Assembly: GCA_040881985.1 (NCBI GenBank)
Contig: JBBECE010000029.1
Span: 1-64,000 of the forward strand
Reading direction: 5' to 3'
Source of the DNA: JBBECE01 sp040881985
GTDB lineage: Bacteria > Pseudomonadota > Alphaproteobacteria > Rhizobiales > Devosiaceae
Length of the DNA stretch: 64,000 nt
Below are positions 39,576 through 48,646 of the stretch, in pieces. The notes beneath the pieces were generated by a model that ran no database searches, was not told the DNA's origin, and saw nothing but the letters and a program-made list of their open reading frames with translations. Position numbers and translations under genes: made by a program. Each line of letters begins with the position of its first letter. Position 1 is the stretch's first letter.

Positions 39576-40501
39576 GCCAAGGCCCCAGCCGCGATCAGAT
39601 TGTCGGCAAGGAGCGCAACGAAAATCGCGAATAGATAGAACATCGAAAAGCCGAACATGCGCCGCGCGAGAGCGCGCATTGCCTTCGGGTCAGTCGCGCG
39701 CCAGAGGCGAACTGCGAGCGCGACAAACCCGATGCCGAGCCCGACCGCGGCGGCGCCGAAAACCCAGCCGGCCATGCCGATCGCCACGGGGGTTAGGCCC
39801 GCGAGCGCCAGAACCACCGAGTAGCAGAGAACCTGGTTCTGTGTGGCGCGGTCGCCGGCGACATTCGGAAGCATGGGAATGCCCGCCGCTTCGTAGTCGG
39901 ACTGCTTATAGAGCGCCAGCGCCCAGAAATGCGGGGGCGTCCAGAGGAAGATGATGGCGAACATGACCCAGGCTTCAAGCGACACTGAACCGGTCACCGC
40001 CGCCCAGCCGATCATCGGGGGGAAGGCGCCTGCCGCCCCGCCGATAACGATGTTCTGCGGGGTCAGGCGCTTCAGCCACATGGTGTAGACGACAACATAA
40101 AAGATAATCGTGAAGGCGAGCAGCGCCGCGGCCACCCCATTGACGAGCAGCGCAAGCGTCGTGACCGCGAAGGCCGAAAGCACCAGGCCGAAGCCGAGCG
40201 CTTCGCCGGGAGCGATGCGGCCGCGCGGAATCGGGCGGTTGGCGGTGCGGCTCATCAGGGCATCGATGTCGGCGTCGAACCACATGTTGAGAGCGCCGGC
40301 CGCGCCCGCTCCGATGGCGATGGCGAGGATTGCGGTGGCGGCGATGAGCGGATGCAGGCCGCCCGGGGCAACCGCCATGCCGACAAACGCGGTGAAGACG
40401 ACCAGCGACATGACGCGGGGCTTGAGGAGCGCGAGATAGTCCTGGACGCCGGCGCCGCCCGTGCTGCTTACGATCCCGTCCCTTGCCGCTGCGATCGTCA
40501 C
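39572..40501 (-). CDS. ctaB: Protohaem IX farnesyltransferase (haem o synthase)
   Basis: A 309-residue UbiA-fold prenyltransferase that adds farnesyl to haem b for haem a synthesis. The Mg-diphosphate motif is NMWFDADIDALMSRTANRP (about 92-110), with a second in DYEAAGIPM near 203. Nine membrane segments are expected. The GTG start at 40501 is followed by TIAAARDGI. It lies 13 bases downstream of ctaD. Confidence 0.93.
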   Translation of the reverse strand: MTIAAARDGIVSSTGGAGVQDYLALLKPRVMSLVVFTAFVGMAVAPGGLHPLIAATAILAIAIGAGAAGALNMWFDADIDALMSRTANRPIPRGRIAPGEALGFGLVLSAFAVTTLALLVNGVAAALLAFTIIFYVVVYTMWLKRLTPQNIVIGGAAGAFPPMIGWAAVTGSVSLEAWVMFAIIFLWTPPHFWALALYKQSDYEAAGIPMLPNVAGDRATQNQVLCYSVVLALAGLTPVAIGMAGWVFGAAAVGLGIGFVALAVRLWRATDPKAMRALARRMFGFSMFYLFAIFVALLADNLIAAGALA

Positions 40502-40514
40502 GATCCCCGCTCCG

Positions 40515-42164
40515 CTACTTGATCACCGGCAGGGTGTCGAACTGGTGGAACGGCGGCGGCGACGGCAGCGTCCATTCGAGCGTCGTCGCCCCCGCGCCCC
40601 AAGGATTGTCGCCGGCCGCCCGCTTGCGGACAAAAGCTTCGACGAGCCCGATCAGGAAGACGACGAGCCCGGCCAGGGTCACGAGGTAGCCGATCGAGGA
40701 GACCATGTTCCATGGCGCGAAGGCGTCAGGATAATCGACGTAGCGTCGCGGCATGCCGGCGAGACCTAGGAAATGCTGCGGGAAGAACACAAGGTTCACG
40801 CCGATAAAGGTCAACCAGAAATGGGTGTTGGCGATCAGCTCGTTGTACATGTAGCCGCTCATCTTCGGGTACCAGAAGTACCAGGCCGCGAAGATCGCGA
40901 AGACCGCCCCGAGCGAAAGCACATAGTGGAAGTGGGCGACGACGTAGTAGGTGTCGTGCAGCGAGCGATCGACGCCGGCGTTCGCCAGCACCACGCCGGT
41001 GACCCCGCCGACGGTGAAGAGGAAAATGAAGCCGATCGCCCACAGCATCGGGGTCTTGAACTGGATCGAGCCGCCCCACATGGTGGCGATCCAGGAGAAA
41101 ATCTTCACCCCCGTTGGCACGGCAATGACCATCGTCGCGGCGACGAAGTAACGCTGGGTGTTGAGCGAAATGCCGGTCGTGTACATGTGGTGGGCCCACA
41201 CGACGAAGCCGATAAAGCCGATCGCCACCATCGCATAGACCATGCCGAGATAGCCGAAGATCGGCTTGCGCGAAAAGGTCGAGACGACGTGGCTGACGAT
41301 GCCGAAGCCGGGCAGGATCAGAATGTAGACTTCCGGGTGGCCGAAGAACCAGAAGAGATGCTGGAAGAGCACCGGATCGCCGCCGCCCTCGGGCACGAAG
41401 AAGGTGGTGCCGAAGTTGATGTCGGTCAAAAGCATGGTGATGGCGCCAGCCAGGACCGGCATCGCCAGCAGGATCAGGAATGTCGTTATCAGGATCGACC
41501 AGACGAAGAGCGGCATTTTGTGCAGCGTCATGCCGGGGGCGCGCATGTTGAAGATGGTGGTGATGAAGTTGATGGCGCCCAGGATCGAGGAGGCGCCGGC
41601 CAAGTGCAGCGACAGGATCGCGAAGGTAGTCGAGGTGCCGCCTTGCTCGGAGAGAGGCGGATAGATGGTCCAGCCGCCTCCAAGCCCGGGGAAGCCGCCG
41701 GTGCCCTCGACGAACATCGAAATGACCAGCATCGCGATGGCCGGCGGCAGCAGCCAGAAGGAGATGTTATTCATCCGCGGGAAGGCCATGTCGGGGGCCC
41801 CGATCATCAGCGGCACGAACCAGTTGCCGAAGCCGCCGATCAACGCCGGCATGACCATGAAGAAGATCATGATCAGCCCGTGGGCCGTGGTGAAGACGTT
41901 GTACATGTGCTTGCCGGCGTCGAGCGCCGCGTCGCCCTCGAAGCCATAAACCATCGAGGCGAGGCCGTGGAAAATCTGGATGCCGGGCTCGGCGAGTTCC
42001 CAGCGCATGAAGCCCGAAAGCGCCCCGCCGATGACCCCCCCGACGATCGCGAACACCAGGTACATCGTGCCGATGTCCTTGTGGTTGGTCGAATAGACGT
42101 AGCGGCGCCAGCCGGTCGGGTGACCGTGACCGGCATGGTGATCGGCAGCTTCTGCGTGGGCCAT
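40515..42164 (-). CDS. ctaD: Cytochrome c oxidase subunit I
   Basis: The 549-residue catalytic subunit of the aa3-type terminal oxidase, with haem a, haem a3 and CuB. Twelve helices; ligand motifs TTAHGLIMIFFMVMPALIG (His for haem a), WFFGHPEVYILILPGFG (CuB His plus Tyr), WAHHMYTTG, and VAHFHYVLSLGAVF (haem His pair). The Met at 42164 with GGAG upstream gives MAHAEAADHHAG. It comes 65 bases after ctaC. Confidence 0.97.
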   Translation of the reverse strand: MAHAEAADHHAGHGHPTGWRRYVYSTNHKDIGTMYLVFAIVGGVIGGALSGFMRWELAEPGIQIFHGLASMVYGFEGDAALDAGKHMYNVFTTAHGLIMIFFMVMPALIGGFGNWFVPLMIGAPDMAFPRMNNISFWLLPPAIAMLVISMFVEGTGGFPGLGGGWTIYPPLSEQGGTSTTFAILSLHLAGASSILGAINFITTIFNMRAPGMTLHKMPLFVWSILITTFLILLAMPVLAGAITMLLTDINFGTTFFVPEGGGDPVLFQHLFWFFGHPEVYILILPGFGIVSHVVSTFSRKPIFGYLGMVYAMVAIGFIGFVVWAHHMYTTGISLNTQRYFVAATMVIAVPTGVKIFSWIATMWGGSIQFKTPMLWAIGFIFLFTVGGVTGVVLANAGVDRSLHDTYYVVAHFHYVLSLGAVFAIFAAWYFWYPKMSGYMYNELIANTHFWLTFIGVNLVFFPQHFLGLAGMPRRYVDYPDAFAPWNMVSSIGYLVTLAGLVVFLIGLVEAFVRKRAAGDNPWGAGATTLEWTLPSPPPFHQFDTLPVIK

Positions 42165-42228
42165 AGGAGTCGTCCCTGCTGTAGCTTTTTCGCCGGATCG
42201 TGTTGCCGGCGCGCGTCGTTCGCCCAAC

Positions 42229-43119
42229 CTAGTTCAGGCTCGCGAGTGTCGTCTTGGCCGCCTCGGGATCGCCGTCGACCGTCAGCGCGGCAAGCCAAGT
42301 CTCAAATTCGACGCGCTCCACCACCCGCACGGCGATCGGCATGAAGGCGTGGTCCTTGCCGCACAATTCCGAACACTGGCCATAATAGACGCCGGTCTTG
42401 CGGGCGCGGAACCAGGTTTCGCTGAGACGCCCGGGCACCGCGTCGATCTTAATGCCGAATGAGGGCACCGCGAAGGCGTGGATGACGCCCGACGGGGCGG
42501 CGGTCACCTGCACGCGGACGGTGGTGTCGACCGGCACGACCAGCTGATAGTCGACCGCCAGGAGGCGCGGCTCAGCGCCGGCGAGAATGTTGGAGTCGAA
42601 ATTGACGCCGTCGCTGTCGACATATTCGTAGTTCCAGTACCACTGATTGCCGGTCGCCTTGACGGTGAGTTCGGGCGCCGGGATGACCTCGCCGCCCGCC
42701 CGGTCGAAGAGCGAGGCGCCAAGATAGGCGCGCGTGCCGTCGGGCATCGTTTCCTGGTCGGACAGCACCCCGAAGGAGGGGATGGCGATGAAGATCAGGA
42801 TCGCGATCGGCACCACCGTCCACAGAACCTCGACGAGGGAGTTGTGGGTGAAACGCGCCGGGGTCGGGTTGATATGCGAATTGTAGCGCACCATCACCCA
42901 GACAAGGAGCAGCATCACTAAGATGACGATGATGGTGATGATCCACATGAGCGGCCCGTCATGGAAGGCGATGGTCGCGTCCATGATCGGGGTGACCGAA
43001 GACTGAAAGCCGATCTGGCCCGGCACCGGCCGGCCAGCCTCGGCGAGGGCATCGAAGGGCGCAAGTGCAGGGGCTGCCGCCAATGCCGCAGTGGCGAAAC
43101 GGGTCAAAGTCTGGCTCAC
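42229..43119 (-). CDS. ctaC: Cytochrome c oxidase subunit II
   Basis: A 296-residue subunit with a signal peptide, two membrane helices (about 55-80 and 98-118) and a periplasmic cupredoxin domain. The CuA site is in YYGQCSELCGKDHAFMP (two Cys, His, Met) with a further His in SGVIHAFAVPSFG. It receives electrons from cytochrome c. The GTG start at 43119 is chosen for signal-peptide fit. A hairpin lies 28 bases upstream of it. Confidence 0.95.
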   Translation of the reverse strand: MSQTLTRFATAALAAAPALAPFDALAEAGRPVPGQIGFQSSVTPIMDATIAFHDGPLMWIITIIVILVMLLLVWVMVRYNSHINPTPARFTHNSLVEVLWTVVPIAILIFIAIPSFGVLSDQETMPDGTRAYLGASLFDRAGGEVIPAPELTVKATGNQWYWNYEYVDSDGVNFDSNILAGAEPRLLAVDYQLVVPVDTTVRVQVTAAPSGVIHAFAVPSFGIKIDAVPGRLSETWFRARKTGVYYGQCSELCGKDHAFMPIAVRVVERVEFETWLAALTVDGDPEAAKTTLASLN

Positions 43120-43430
43120 CGCAAACACCCCCGGAATCGTCAAACAGCGCCCGTTTCCGGGCGCGCCCGCGAACGGGACGACTCGAGGAAACAGGGGCAG
43201 ATTTCCGGGTGAGCTAAACCACATCCGGTCCGATTAGGCAATTCGGCCGGGCGGGGGAAGTGTGCGTCATATTTGCGCGCGACCGCGCGAGGATTCCCGT
43301 CGGTTTGCCCAGCCATAACCTCGCCGCAGTTGCGGCTAGCTTGGGCGTGGGCGAGGGCTCCGAATTGACTTGGCCGGCTTCAGCGGGCGACAAGGGACGC
43401 TGCTTGTGCCCGCAAGGTGGAGAAACGCGT
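43120..43430. other. Divergent spacer between ctaC and the IalB-like gene
   Basis: This 311-base stretch holds the leaders of two diverging genes. Apart from the leader hairpin of ctaC at 43147-43164 I see no gene, no good sigma70 promoter pair and no repeat. An open plus-strand frame from 43260 joins the IalB-like gene but has no family features before 43431. Confidence 0.5.
43147..43164 (-). promoter_or_regulatory. GAAA-tetraloop hairpin in the ctaC leader
   Basis: On the minus strand a 7-base-pair GC stem (43164-43158 with 43153-43147) is capped by GAAA, a GNRA-type tetraloop. It ends 28 bases upstream of the ctaC start, so it is likely in the mRNA leader and could affect mRNA stability or loading. 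Confidence 0.45.
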
Positions 43431-43940
43431 TTGCAATCATACCGCTTGATCACCACGGCGGGGCTCGCCGTAACTCTTGCCCTTTTGGCGGGGACAGGCG
43501 GCGCCCTCGCCCAGGGGATCGTCAAATCCACCCACGGGGACTGGCAGATGTCGTGCGACACCCCGCCGGGGGCGAGCTTCGAGCAATGCGCGTTGATCCA
43601 GAACGTGACCGCCGAGGATCAACCGAATGTCGGGCTCAGCGTCATCGTGCTGAAAACCGCTGACCGGCAGGTGCGGCTGATACGGGTTCTGGCGCCGCTC
43701 GGCGTCCTGCTGCCGTACGGGCTTGGTCTCTTCCTCGACGGAACGGACCTTGGGGAAGTCAAGTTCGTACGTTGCCTGCCCAACGGCTGCATCGCCGAGG
43801 CGGTGATGGACGACGCGTTAATTGAGCAGCTGTCGGGTGGCGAGACGGCGCTGTTTGTCGTCTTCAAAACACCCGAGGAGGGCATCGGTATCCCAGTTTC
43901 GATGATTGGCTTCCGCGAGGGCTTCGCGGCGCTGCCTTAG
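43431..43940 (+). CDS. Invasion-associated locus B (IalB)-like exported protein
   Basis: A 169-residue periplasmic protein. TTG start with AAGGTGGAG upstream; signal peptide ending near GGALAQG. The domain begins THGDWQMSCDTPPGASFEQC and continues VRFVRCLPNGCIAEAVMDD-like EVKFVRCLPNGCIAEA near 107, with four Cys that could form two disulfides. IalB-family proteins occur widely in Hyphomicrobiales; in Bartonella one aids red-cell invasion, but most have no known role. Confidence 0.82.
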   Translation: MQSYRLITTAGLAVTLALLAGTGGALAQGIVKSTHGDWQMSCDTPPGASFEQCALIQNVTAEDQPNVGLSVIVLKTADRQVRLIRVLAPLGVLLPYGLGLFLDGTDLGEVKFVRCLPNGCIAEAVMDDALIEQLSGGETALFVVFKTPEEGIGIPVSMIGFREGFAALP

Positions 43941-44035
43941 GGATCACTTTCGCAGAAGAAAAAGCCGGACCCGAAGGCCCGGCCAAGTTAGGGAAACGTC
44001 GCCGCTCCGGAGCGGCCGCCGAGGGCCGGCCCGGC

Positions 44036-44317
44036 TCAGTACGAGCGGGACCGATTGCGGGCGCGGTGGTCGCGGCGTTCGTAGAGCAGGCTCATCACGC
44101 CGAGCGGGTCGAGCTTGCGGGCTTCGTAGACGTCCTGGGGGGTCAGGCCGAGATCGTCGAGCCGGGCGTCCGGCAACTCACCGAGCTGAAGGAGCGCGGT
44201 CTGGCTGGCGTGATTCTTGCGCATGGCGCTGAACCATTTCGCGAGCCCCTCAATGGGAGCGAAAATGAGAGCGGCGAGCGCGGGACGCTCGCTGTGCGGC
44301 ATATAGGCCATGAACAT
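44036..44317 (-). CDS. DUF1127 protein
   Basis: A 93-residue protein whose C-terminal half carries the DUF1127 motif: LLQLGELPDARLDDLGLTPQDV (parted here at about 44-65), with an upstream helix ending WFSAMRKNH. Small DUF1127 proteins of this type affect RNA stability and phosphate or stress responses in alphaproteobacteria. Met3 at 44311 is an alternative start. The arginine-rich end (RRDHRARNRSRS) is typical. It is divergent from the LysR gene; shared regulation is possible. Confidence 0.8.
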   Translation of the reverse strand: MFMAYMPHSERPALAALIFAPIEGLAKWFSAMRKNHASQTALLQLGELPDARLDDLGLTPQDVYEARKLDPLGVMSLLYERRDHRARNRSRSY

Positions 44318-44417
44318 TCTCCAATCGTCCGGAGGTCGCGGAGAGCTTCTCGGGAGGGCCGCGTCCGGGCTGTTGGATAATCAATTAGAGGCTTGCGCTC
44401 CATCAATCAAACAAATA

Positions 44418-44454
44418 GAATTCATCCGGTCAATCAATATTAGTGATGGAATTC
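44418..44454. promoter_or_regulatory. Imperfect inverted repeat ahead of the LysR gene
   Basis: GAATTCATC (44418-44426) and GATGGAATTC (44445-44454) form an inverted repeat with one extra base in the right arm, ending two bases before the LysR start. LysR regulators often bind such symmetric sites in their own promoters, so it may serve autoregulation or the divergent DUF1127 gene. Surrounding sequence is AT-rich. Confidence 0.4.
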
Positions 44455-44456
44455 TC

Positions 44457-45362
44457 ATGAGCGCTCCGCTCGATCTCGACCAGCTCAGAACCTTCGCGGC
44501 GATCGCCGATTGCGGCAGTTTCACCGAGGCGGCGCGGCGGGTGAACAAGACCCAGTCGGCGGTATCGATGCAGATCAAGCGGCTCGAGGAACGGCTTGGG
44601 CATGGCCTCTTCAGCCGCGTCAGACGTAAGGTCGAACTGACCGCGCAAGGGGAAGCGTTGTTCACCCGGGCGCGGCGGATGTTGCAGATCAATGCCGACA
44701 TCATCGACATGTTCACCGATGTCGATTTGAGCGGCACGATCCGTTTCGGCATGCCGGACGACTACGCCTCGAAACTGCTGCCGAAGATCTTGTCGTCTTT
44801 CCAGAAGACAAATCCGCGTATCCAGGTCGAAGTGACCTGCCAGCCTTCAGAGGACCTCCTCGCCGGCATGAAGACGGGCAAGTTCGATATCATCGTCTTC
44901 ACGCAGGGCACGCTGAGAGAGACCGGCGAGTTGTTCCGCACCGAGCCGATGTTCTGGGTTTCCTCTCCCGGTTGGAAGGCGGGCGAGGAAGACACTTTGC
45001 CACTGTCGATCGCCTGCGGGCCCACAACCTGCTGCTGGCGGGCGGCGGCGGAATCGGCACTTAATCGCGCCGGCCGCGATTTCCGCGTGGCCTATGTCTC
45101 CTCGAGCGCGACCGGCATCATTAGCGCGGTCAGTTCGAATCTGGCGGTCGGTTACTTGGCTGAGAGCTCGATCCAGCCGGGCATGCGAATTCTGGGACCG
45201 AAGGATGGATTTCCGCGCCTTCCCAACGCGGAACTCGCTTTGTTGAGGGCGAGCAACGCCTATGGTGGCATTTACGACGCGCTGGCGAGGCACATCGTGG
45301 AGAAGCTCGGCAATCTCGATACGGGCACGGGCGCCGAGCGCAAATCGGTGACGGCCGCCTGA
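44457..45362 (+). CDS. LysR-family transcriptional regulator
   Basis: A 301-residue regulator. The N-terminal winged helix-turn-helix is LDQLRTFAAIADCGSFTEAARRVNKTQSAVSMQIKRLEE, spread over about 6-44, with a following effector-binding domain. The AVSMQIKRLE recognition helix is intact. Effector and targets are unknown. It is transcribed away from DUF1127 and precedes the ABC exporter by about 100 bases, which could be its target. In this clade some LysR relatives carry a Cys-containing stretch as here (CGPTTCCWR). Confidence 0.85.
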   Translation: MSAPLDLDQLRTFAAIADCGSFTEAARRVNKTQSAVSMQIKRLEERLGHGLFSRVRRKVELTAQGEALFTRARRMLQINADIIDMFTDVDLSGTIRFGMPDDYASKLLPKILSSFQKTNPRIQVEVTCQPSEDLLAGMKTGKFDIIVFTQGTLRETGELFRTEPMFWVSSPGWKAGEEDTLPLSIACGPTTCCWRAAAESALNRAGRDFRVAYVSSSATGIISAVSSNLAVGYLAESSIQPGMRILGPKDGFPRLPNAELALLRASNAYGGIYDALARHIVEKLGNLDTGTGAERKSVTAA

Positions 45363-45464
45363 TATCGCCTCGATTCGCCGCGGAGTGCGGCCCGATGCGG
45401 CGATTGCCTCGCCAAAAAATCCGACTACATATGCCTGCGCCCATCCAGCCCCGAATCGAATGCC

Positions 45465-46444
45465 GTGCCCACCACCTCTGAAACAGCCGCCATCGTAGCG
45501 CGCGGTCTGAAGCGAACCTTCAAGACGCGCGCCAAAGATATCGAGGCGGTCGCAGGCATCGATATCGAGGTGAGGCCGCGCGAAATCGTCGGATTTCTCG
45601 GCCCGAACGGCGCCGGCAAGACCACAACGCTCAGGATGTTGTGCACGCTTCTGAGGCCTACCGGCGGGACTGCAACGGTCGCCGGTTGCGACCTGTTGAG
45701 GGACCCGGTCGGGGTGCGGCGGCGGATCGGCTATGTGGCGCAATCGGGCGGCACTTACCCGGATGCCGTGGCAGGCGAGGAGATCGTCGATCACGCCCGC
45801 ATGTACGGGATCGACAAAGCGACGGCGAAGAGCCGCGGCGAGGCACTGATGGCGCAGTTCGACCTCGCCGATGCGTGGGGCCGCAAGTGCGGTTCGCTGT
45901 CCGGCGGGCAACGGTGGCGACTCGACATTGTCATGGGGCTGATCCACGAGCCGGATCTCGTCTTTCTCGACGAGCCCTCGACCGGGCTCGATCCGCAAGC
46001 ACGGGCCAATCTCTGGGTGCATGTGCGCAATCTCAGGGACAAGCTCGGCTCAACCGTATTCCTGACCACCCATTACATGGACGAAGCGGATTCGCTCCGC
46101 ACCGCATTCTGGTCATCGATGCGGACAGGATCGTCGCCGAAGGCGCCCCGAAGGAGTTGAAAAAGAAAGTGCGCGGCGACCTCGTGACCCTCACCATGCG
46201 CGATGCAACCGAAGCGGCGCGCGCCGCCGCGATCGTGTCGACGCTCAAGGGCGCCGACACACCTTCGGTCGACGGCAATATCGTGCGGCTTCACGTGCCG
46301 GACGGCGCTTCGGCCCTGCCCTCCCTGATGCGCGGGCTCAATGGCGACGGGCTCGACGCGGTCGGCGTCGAGGTGGCGAGCCCGACGCTCGACGACGTGT
46401 TCCTCACCCTCGCCGGCCGGTCGCTGCGCGACGAAACCGCATAA
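45465..46444 (+). pseudogene. DrrA-type ABC exporter ATPase with a single-base frameshift
   Basis: Frame 1 codes for a full nucleotide-binding core: Walker A GPNGAGKTTT, signature LSGGQRWRLD, Walker B LVFLDEPSTGLDP and the His in LTTHYMDEADSL. Right after, the frame breaks; the next frame resumes RILVIDADRIVAEGAPKEL and runs to 46444 with the usual C-terminal domain. Adding one G between 46100 and 46101 restores one 327-residue protein, so a one-base deletion or a sequencing error is likely. The permease follows after 11 bases. Substrate unknown, drug or lipid export is the family norm. Confidence 0.8.
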
Positions 46445-46455
46445 GAGAGGTTTTC

Positions 46456-47217
46456 ATGATTTTCCTGCGCGACACCTGGATCGTTTTCGCCCGCGCCTTT
46501 CGGCTCAGCCTCAGGAACCCCGCCTGGGTGATCATCGGACTGATGCAGCCGGTGCTCTATCTCGTGCTGTTCGGGCCGCTCCTCGAAAGCGTCGCCGCCG
46601 TACCCGGCTTCCCGCCGGGCGACGCCTGGGCAGTGTTCGTGCCTGGCCTGCTCATCCAACTCGGCATGTTCGGAGCCGTGTTCATCGGCTTTGGGCTGAT
46701 CGCCGAGTGGCGTGCCGGGGTGATCGAGCGGATGCGGGTGACCCCGGCGAGCCGGGTGGCGCTGATTGGCGGAAGAGTCATGCATGACGTAGTCGTGGTG
46801 TTCGTGCAGGGCGCGGTGCTGGTACTCGCGGCGCTGCTCTTCGGCTTTCGCGCGCCCTTCGGAGCGGTGCTCTTGGGCCTGGTGCTGATTTCGGTCTTGG
46901 CCGCGGCCTTTTCCTCGCTCAGCTACGCGGCGGCGCTGTGGCTGAAAAGCGAAGACGCGCTCGCCCCGCTCGCCAATGCGGTCGCCTTGCCGCTGCTCTT
47001 GCTCTCGGGGATTCTGTTGCCGATGTCGCTCGCGCCGGGCTGGCTGTCGTTCATCGCCGACATCAACCCGATCAAGCATGTGGTCGACGCGGCGCGGGCG
47101 ATCTTCCGCTCGGAATTCCTGTCGATCACCTCGCTCGGCGGCATCGTCATCGCCATCTTGCTGGTGCTGGTCAGCGGCTGGATCGGGGTCTGGATGTTTC
47201 GGCGCGAAGCCAACTAG
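46456..47217 (+). CDS. ABC-2 type exporter permease
   Basis: A 253-residue membrane protein with six helices, of the DrrB/NodJ type. Family features: start LRDTWIVFARAFRLSLRNPAW, central ERMRVTPASRVALIGGR near 95, and NPIKHVVDAARAIFR near 200. It pairs with the ATPase gene 11 bases upstream; with that gene frameshifted, the exporter may be non-functional. Its stop overlaps the gshA stop by four bases. Confidence 0.85.
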   Translation: MIFLRDTWIVFARAFRLSLRNPAWVIIGLMQPVLYLVLFGPLLESVAAVPGFPPGDAWAVFVPGLLIQLGMFGAVFIGFGLIAEWRAGVIERMRVTPASRVALIGGRVMHDVVVVFVQGAVLVLAALLFGFRAPFGAVLLGLVLISVLAAAFSSLSYAAALWLKSEDALAPLANAVALPLLLLSGILLPMSLAPGWLSFIADINPIKHVVDAARAIFRSEFLSITSLGGIVIAILLVLVSGWIGVWMFRREAN

Positions 47218-48587
47218 TAGGCACGGGCCTCGAAAATCTCGTCGAGTTCGCCCTCCCAGGCGCCGTGATAGAGATCGAGCAGGCGCTCGGCCAGCGTCCG
47301 GCCGCTGTCGGCGATCACCTGCAGCGGGGCAATATGGATTTCCTCGTTGAAATCCTCCCAATTGCGATTGTCGCGCCGCTGCAGGCCAGCCCGGGCGAGC
47401 GGCAGAATCTGCCGGACGATGTCAAGCACAGTGCCTTTGCGGAAGGGCGTTGACAGCGCCGTCTTCGGCACCGCAAGGTGCAGCGCTTGGCGCTCTTGCG
47501 CTGTCCAGTGCCTGACGATCTGCCAGGCCCCGTCGAGCGCGGCCTCGTCGTAAAGGAGCCCAGTCCAGAGCGCCGGCAGCGCACAGATTTCCTCCCAGGG
47601 GCCGCAATCGGCGCCGCGCATTTCGAGGAAACCCTTTAGGCGGACTTCGGGGAAGATCGTCGAAAGATGATTGTCCCAATCGGCCTTGGTGGGGACCTCA
47701 CCCGGAAGTGCCGGGAGTTTACCGACGAGAAAATCGCGAAAACTCTGGCCGGCGCAATTCACATATTTGCCGTCTCGGATGACGAAATACATCGGCACGT
47801 CGAGGGCATAGTCGACGTAGCGCTCAAAGCCCATGCCAGCTTCGAACGCGAAGGGCAGCATGCCGGTGCGGGCCGGATCGGTGTTGAGCCAGATATGGCT
47901 GCGGGTCGAGAGCAGCCCCGAGGGCCTGCCGTCGAGGAAGGGCGAATTGGCGAAAAGCGCGGTCGCGACCGGCTGGAGGGCCAGCGCGACGCGCAGTTTC
48001 TTGACCATGTCGGCTTCAGAGGCGAAATCGAGATTGGCCTGCACGGTGCAGGTGCGGCGCATCATCGAGGTACCGAGCGTGCCGACCTTCTCCATATAGG
48101 GCGTCATGATCCTGTAGCGCGCCTTCGGCATCAGCGGTACCTCGTCGATCCGCCAGGTCGGGGCGACGCCGATGCCGAGGAACTTGATCCCCATCGGTTC
48201 GGCGATCTCCCGCAACACGCGCAAATGGTTGTGCGTTTCCGAGCAGGTCTCGTGAAGGGTCCGAAGCGGAGCACCGGAAAGCTCGAACTGACCGCCGGGC
48301 TCGAGCGAGACGGCGCCCTGCCCGTCTTCGACCACGAGGCCGATGATCTGGCCCGCCTCAACCATCGGTTCGGCCTTGAGCTTTTCACCGAGCCGCTTGA
48401 GAAGCGCGCCGATGCCGTTCTCGCCTTCATGGGGGACGGGCTTGTGGGTGTTCGAGCGAAACACGAATTTTTCGTGCTCGGTGCCGACGCGCCATTGGTT
48501 TTTCGGCTTGCAGCCGCCCTCGAGTGCCGCCACTAGGTCGGCCCGGGAGGCGATAGGGTCGTTGGAGGCTTTCGAGGCGACCGACAA
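47214..48587 (-). CDS. gshA: Glutamate--cysteine ligase (plant/proteobacterial GCS2 type)
   Basis: First step of glutathione synthesis. About 457 residues from TTG 48587; an ATG at 48656 gives 480 and would overlap rsmE by ten bases. Family features: PKNQWRVGTEHEKFVF, VSLEPGGQFELSGAPLRTLHET, and SMMRRTCTVQANLDFASE. YRIMTPYM and RGADCGPWEE are also typical. The three-gene order ubiA-rsmE-gshA is known from the group. gshB is not in the window. Confidence 0.92.
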   Translation of the reverse strand: MSVASKASNDPIASRADLVAALEGGCKPKNQWRVGTEHEKFVFRSNTHKPVPHEGENGIGALLKRLGEKLKAEPMVEAGQIIGLVVEDGQGAVSLEPGGQFELSGAPLRTLHETCSETHNHLRVLREIAEPMGIKFLGIGVAPTWRIDEVPLMPKARYRIMTPYMEKVGTLGTSMMRRTCTVQANLDFASEADMVKKLRVALALQPVATALFANSPFLDGRPSGLLSTRSHIWLNTDPARTGMLPFAFEAGMGFERYVDYALDVPMYFVIRDGKYVNCAGQSFRDFLVGKLPALPGEVPTKADWDNHLSTIFPEVRLKGFLEMRGADCGPWEEICALPALWTGLLYDEAALDGAWQIVRHWTAQERQALHLAVPKTALSTPFRKGTVLDIVRQILPLARAGLQRRDNRNWEDFNEEIHIAPLQVIADSGRTLAERLLDLYHGAWEGELDEIFEARAY

Positions 48588-48646
48588 GGGGCGAATCCGG
48601 CTGGGGGCGCGCGACAATAGCCGCCCCGGCCGGGAGTTCAATCCTT

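Noticed and set aside
40773..42344. 523-codon plus-strand frame
   Set aside because: Antisense to ctaD, whose haem and copper ligands are all in place; the composition (His, Asp, Glu, Arg) is a shadow pattern.
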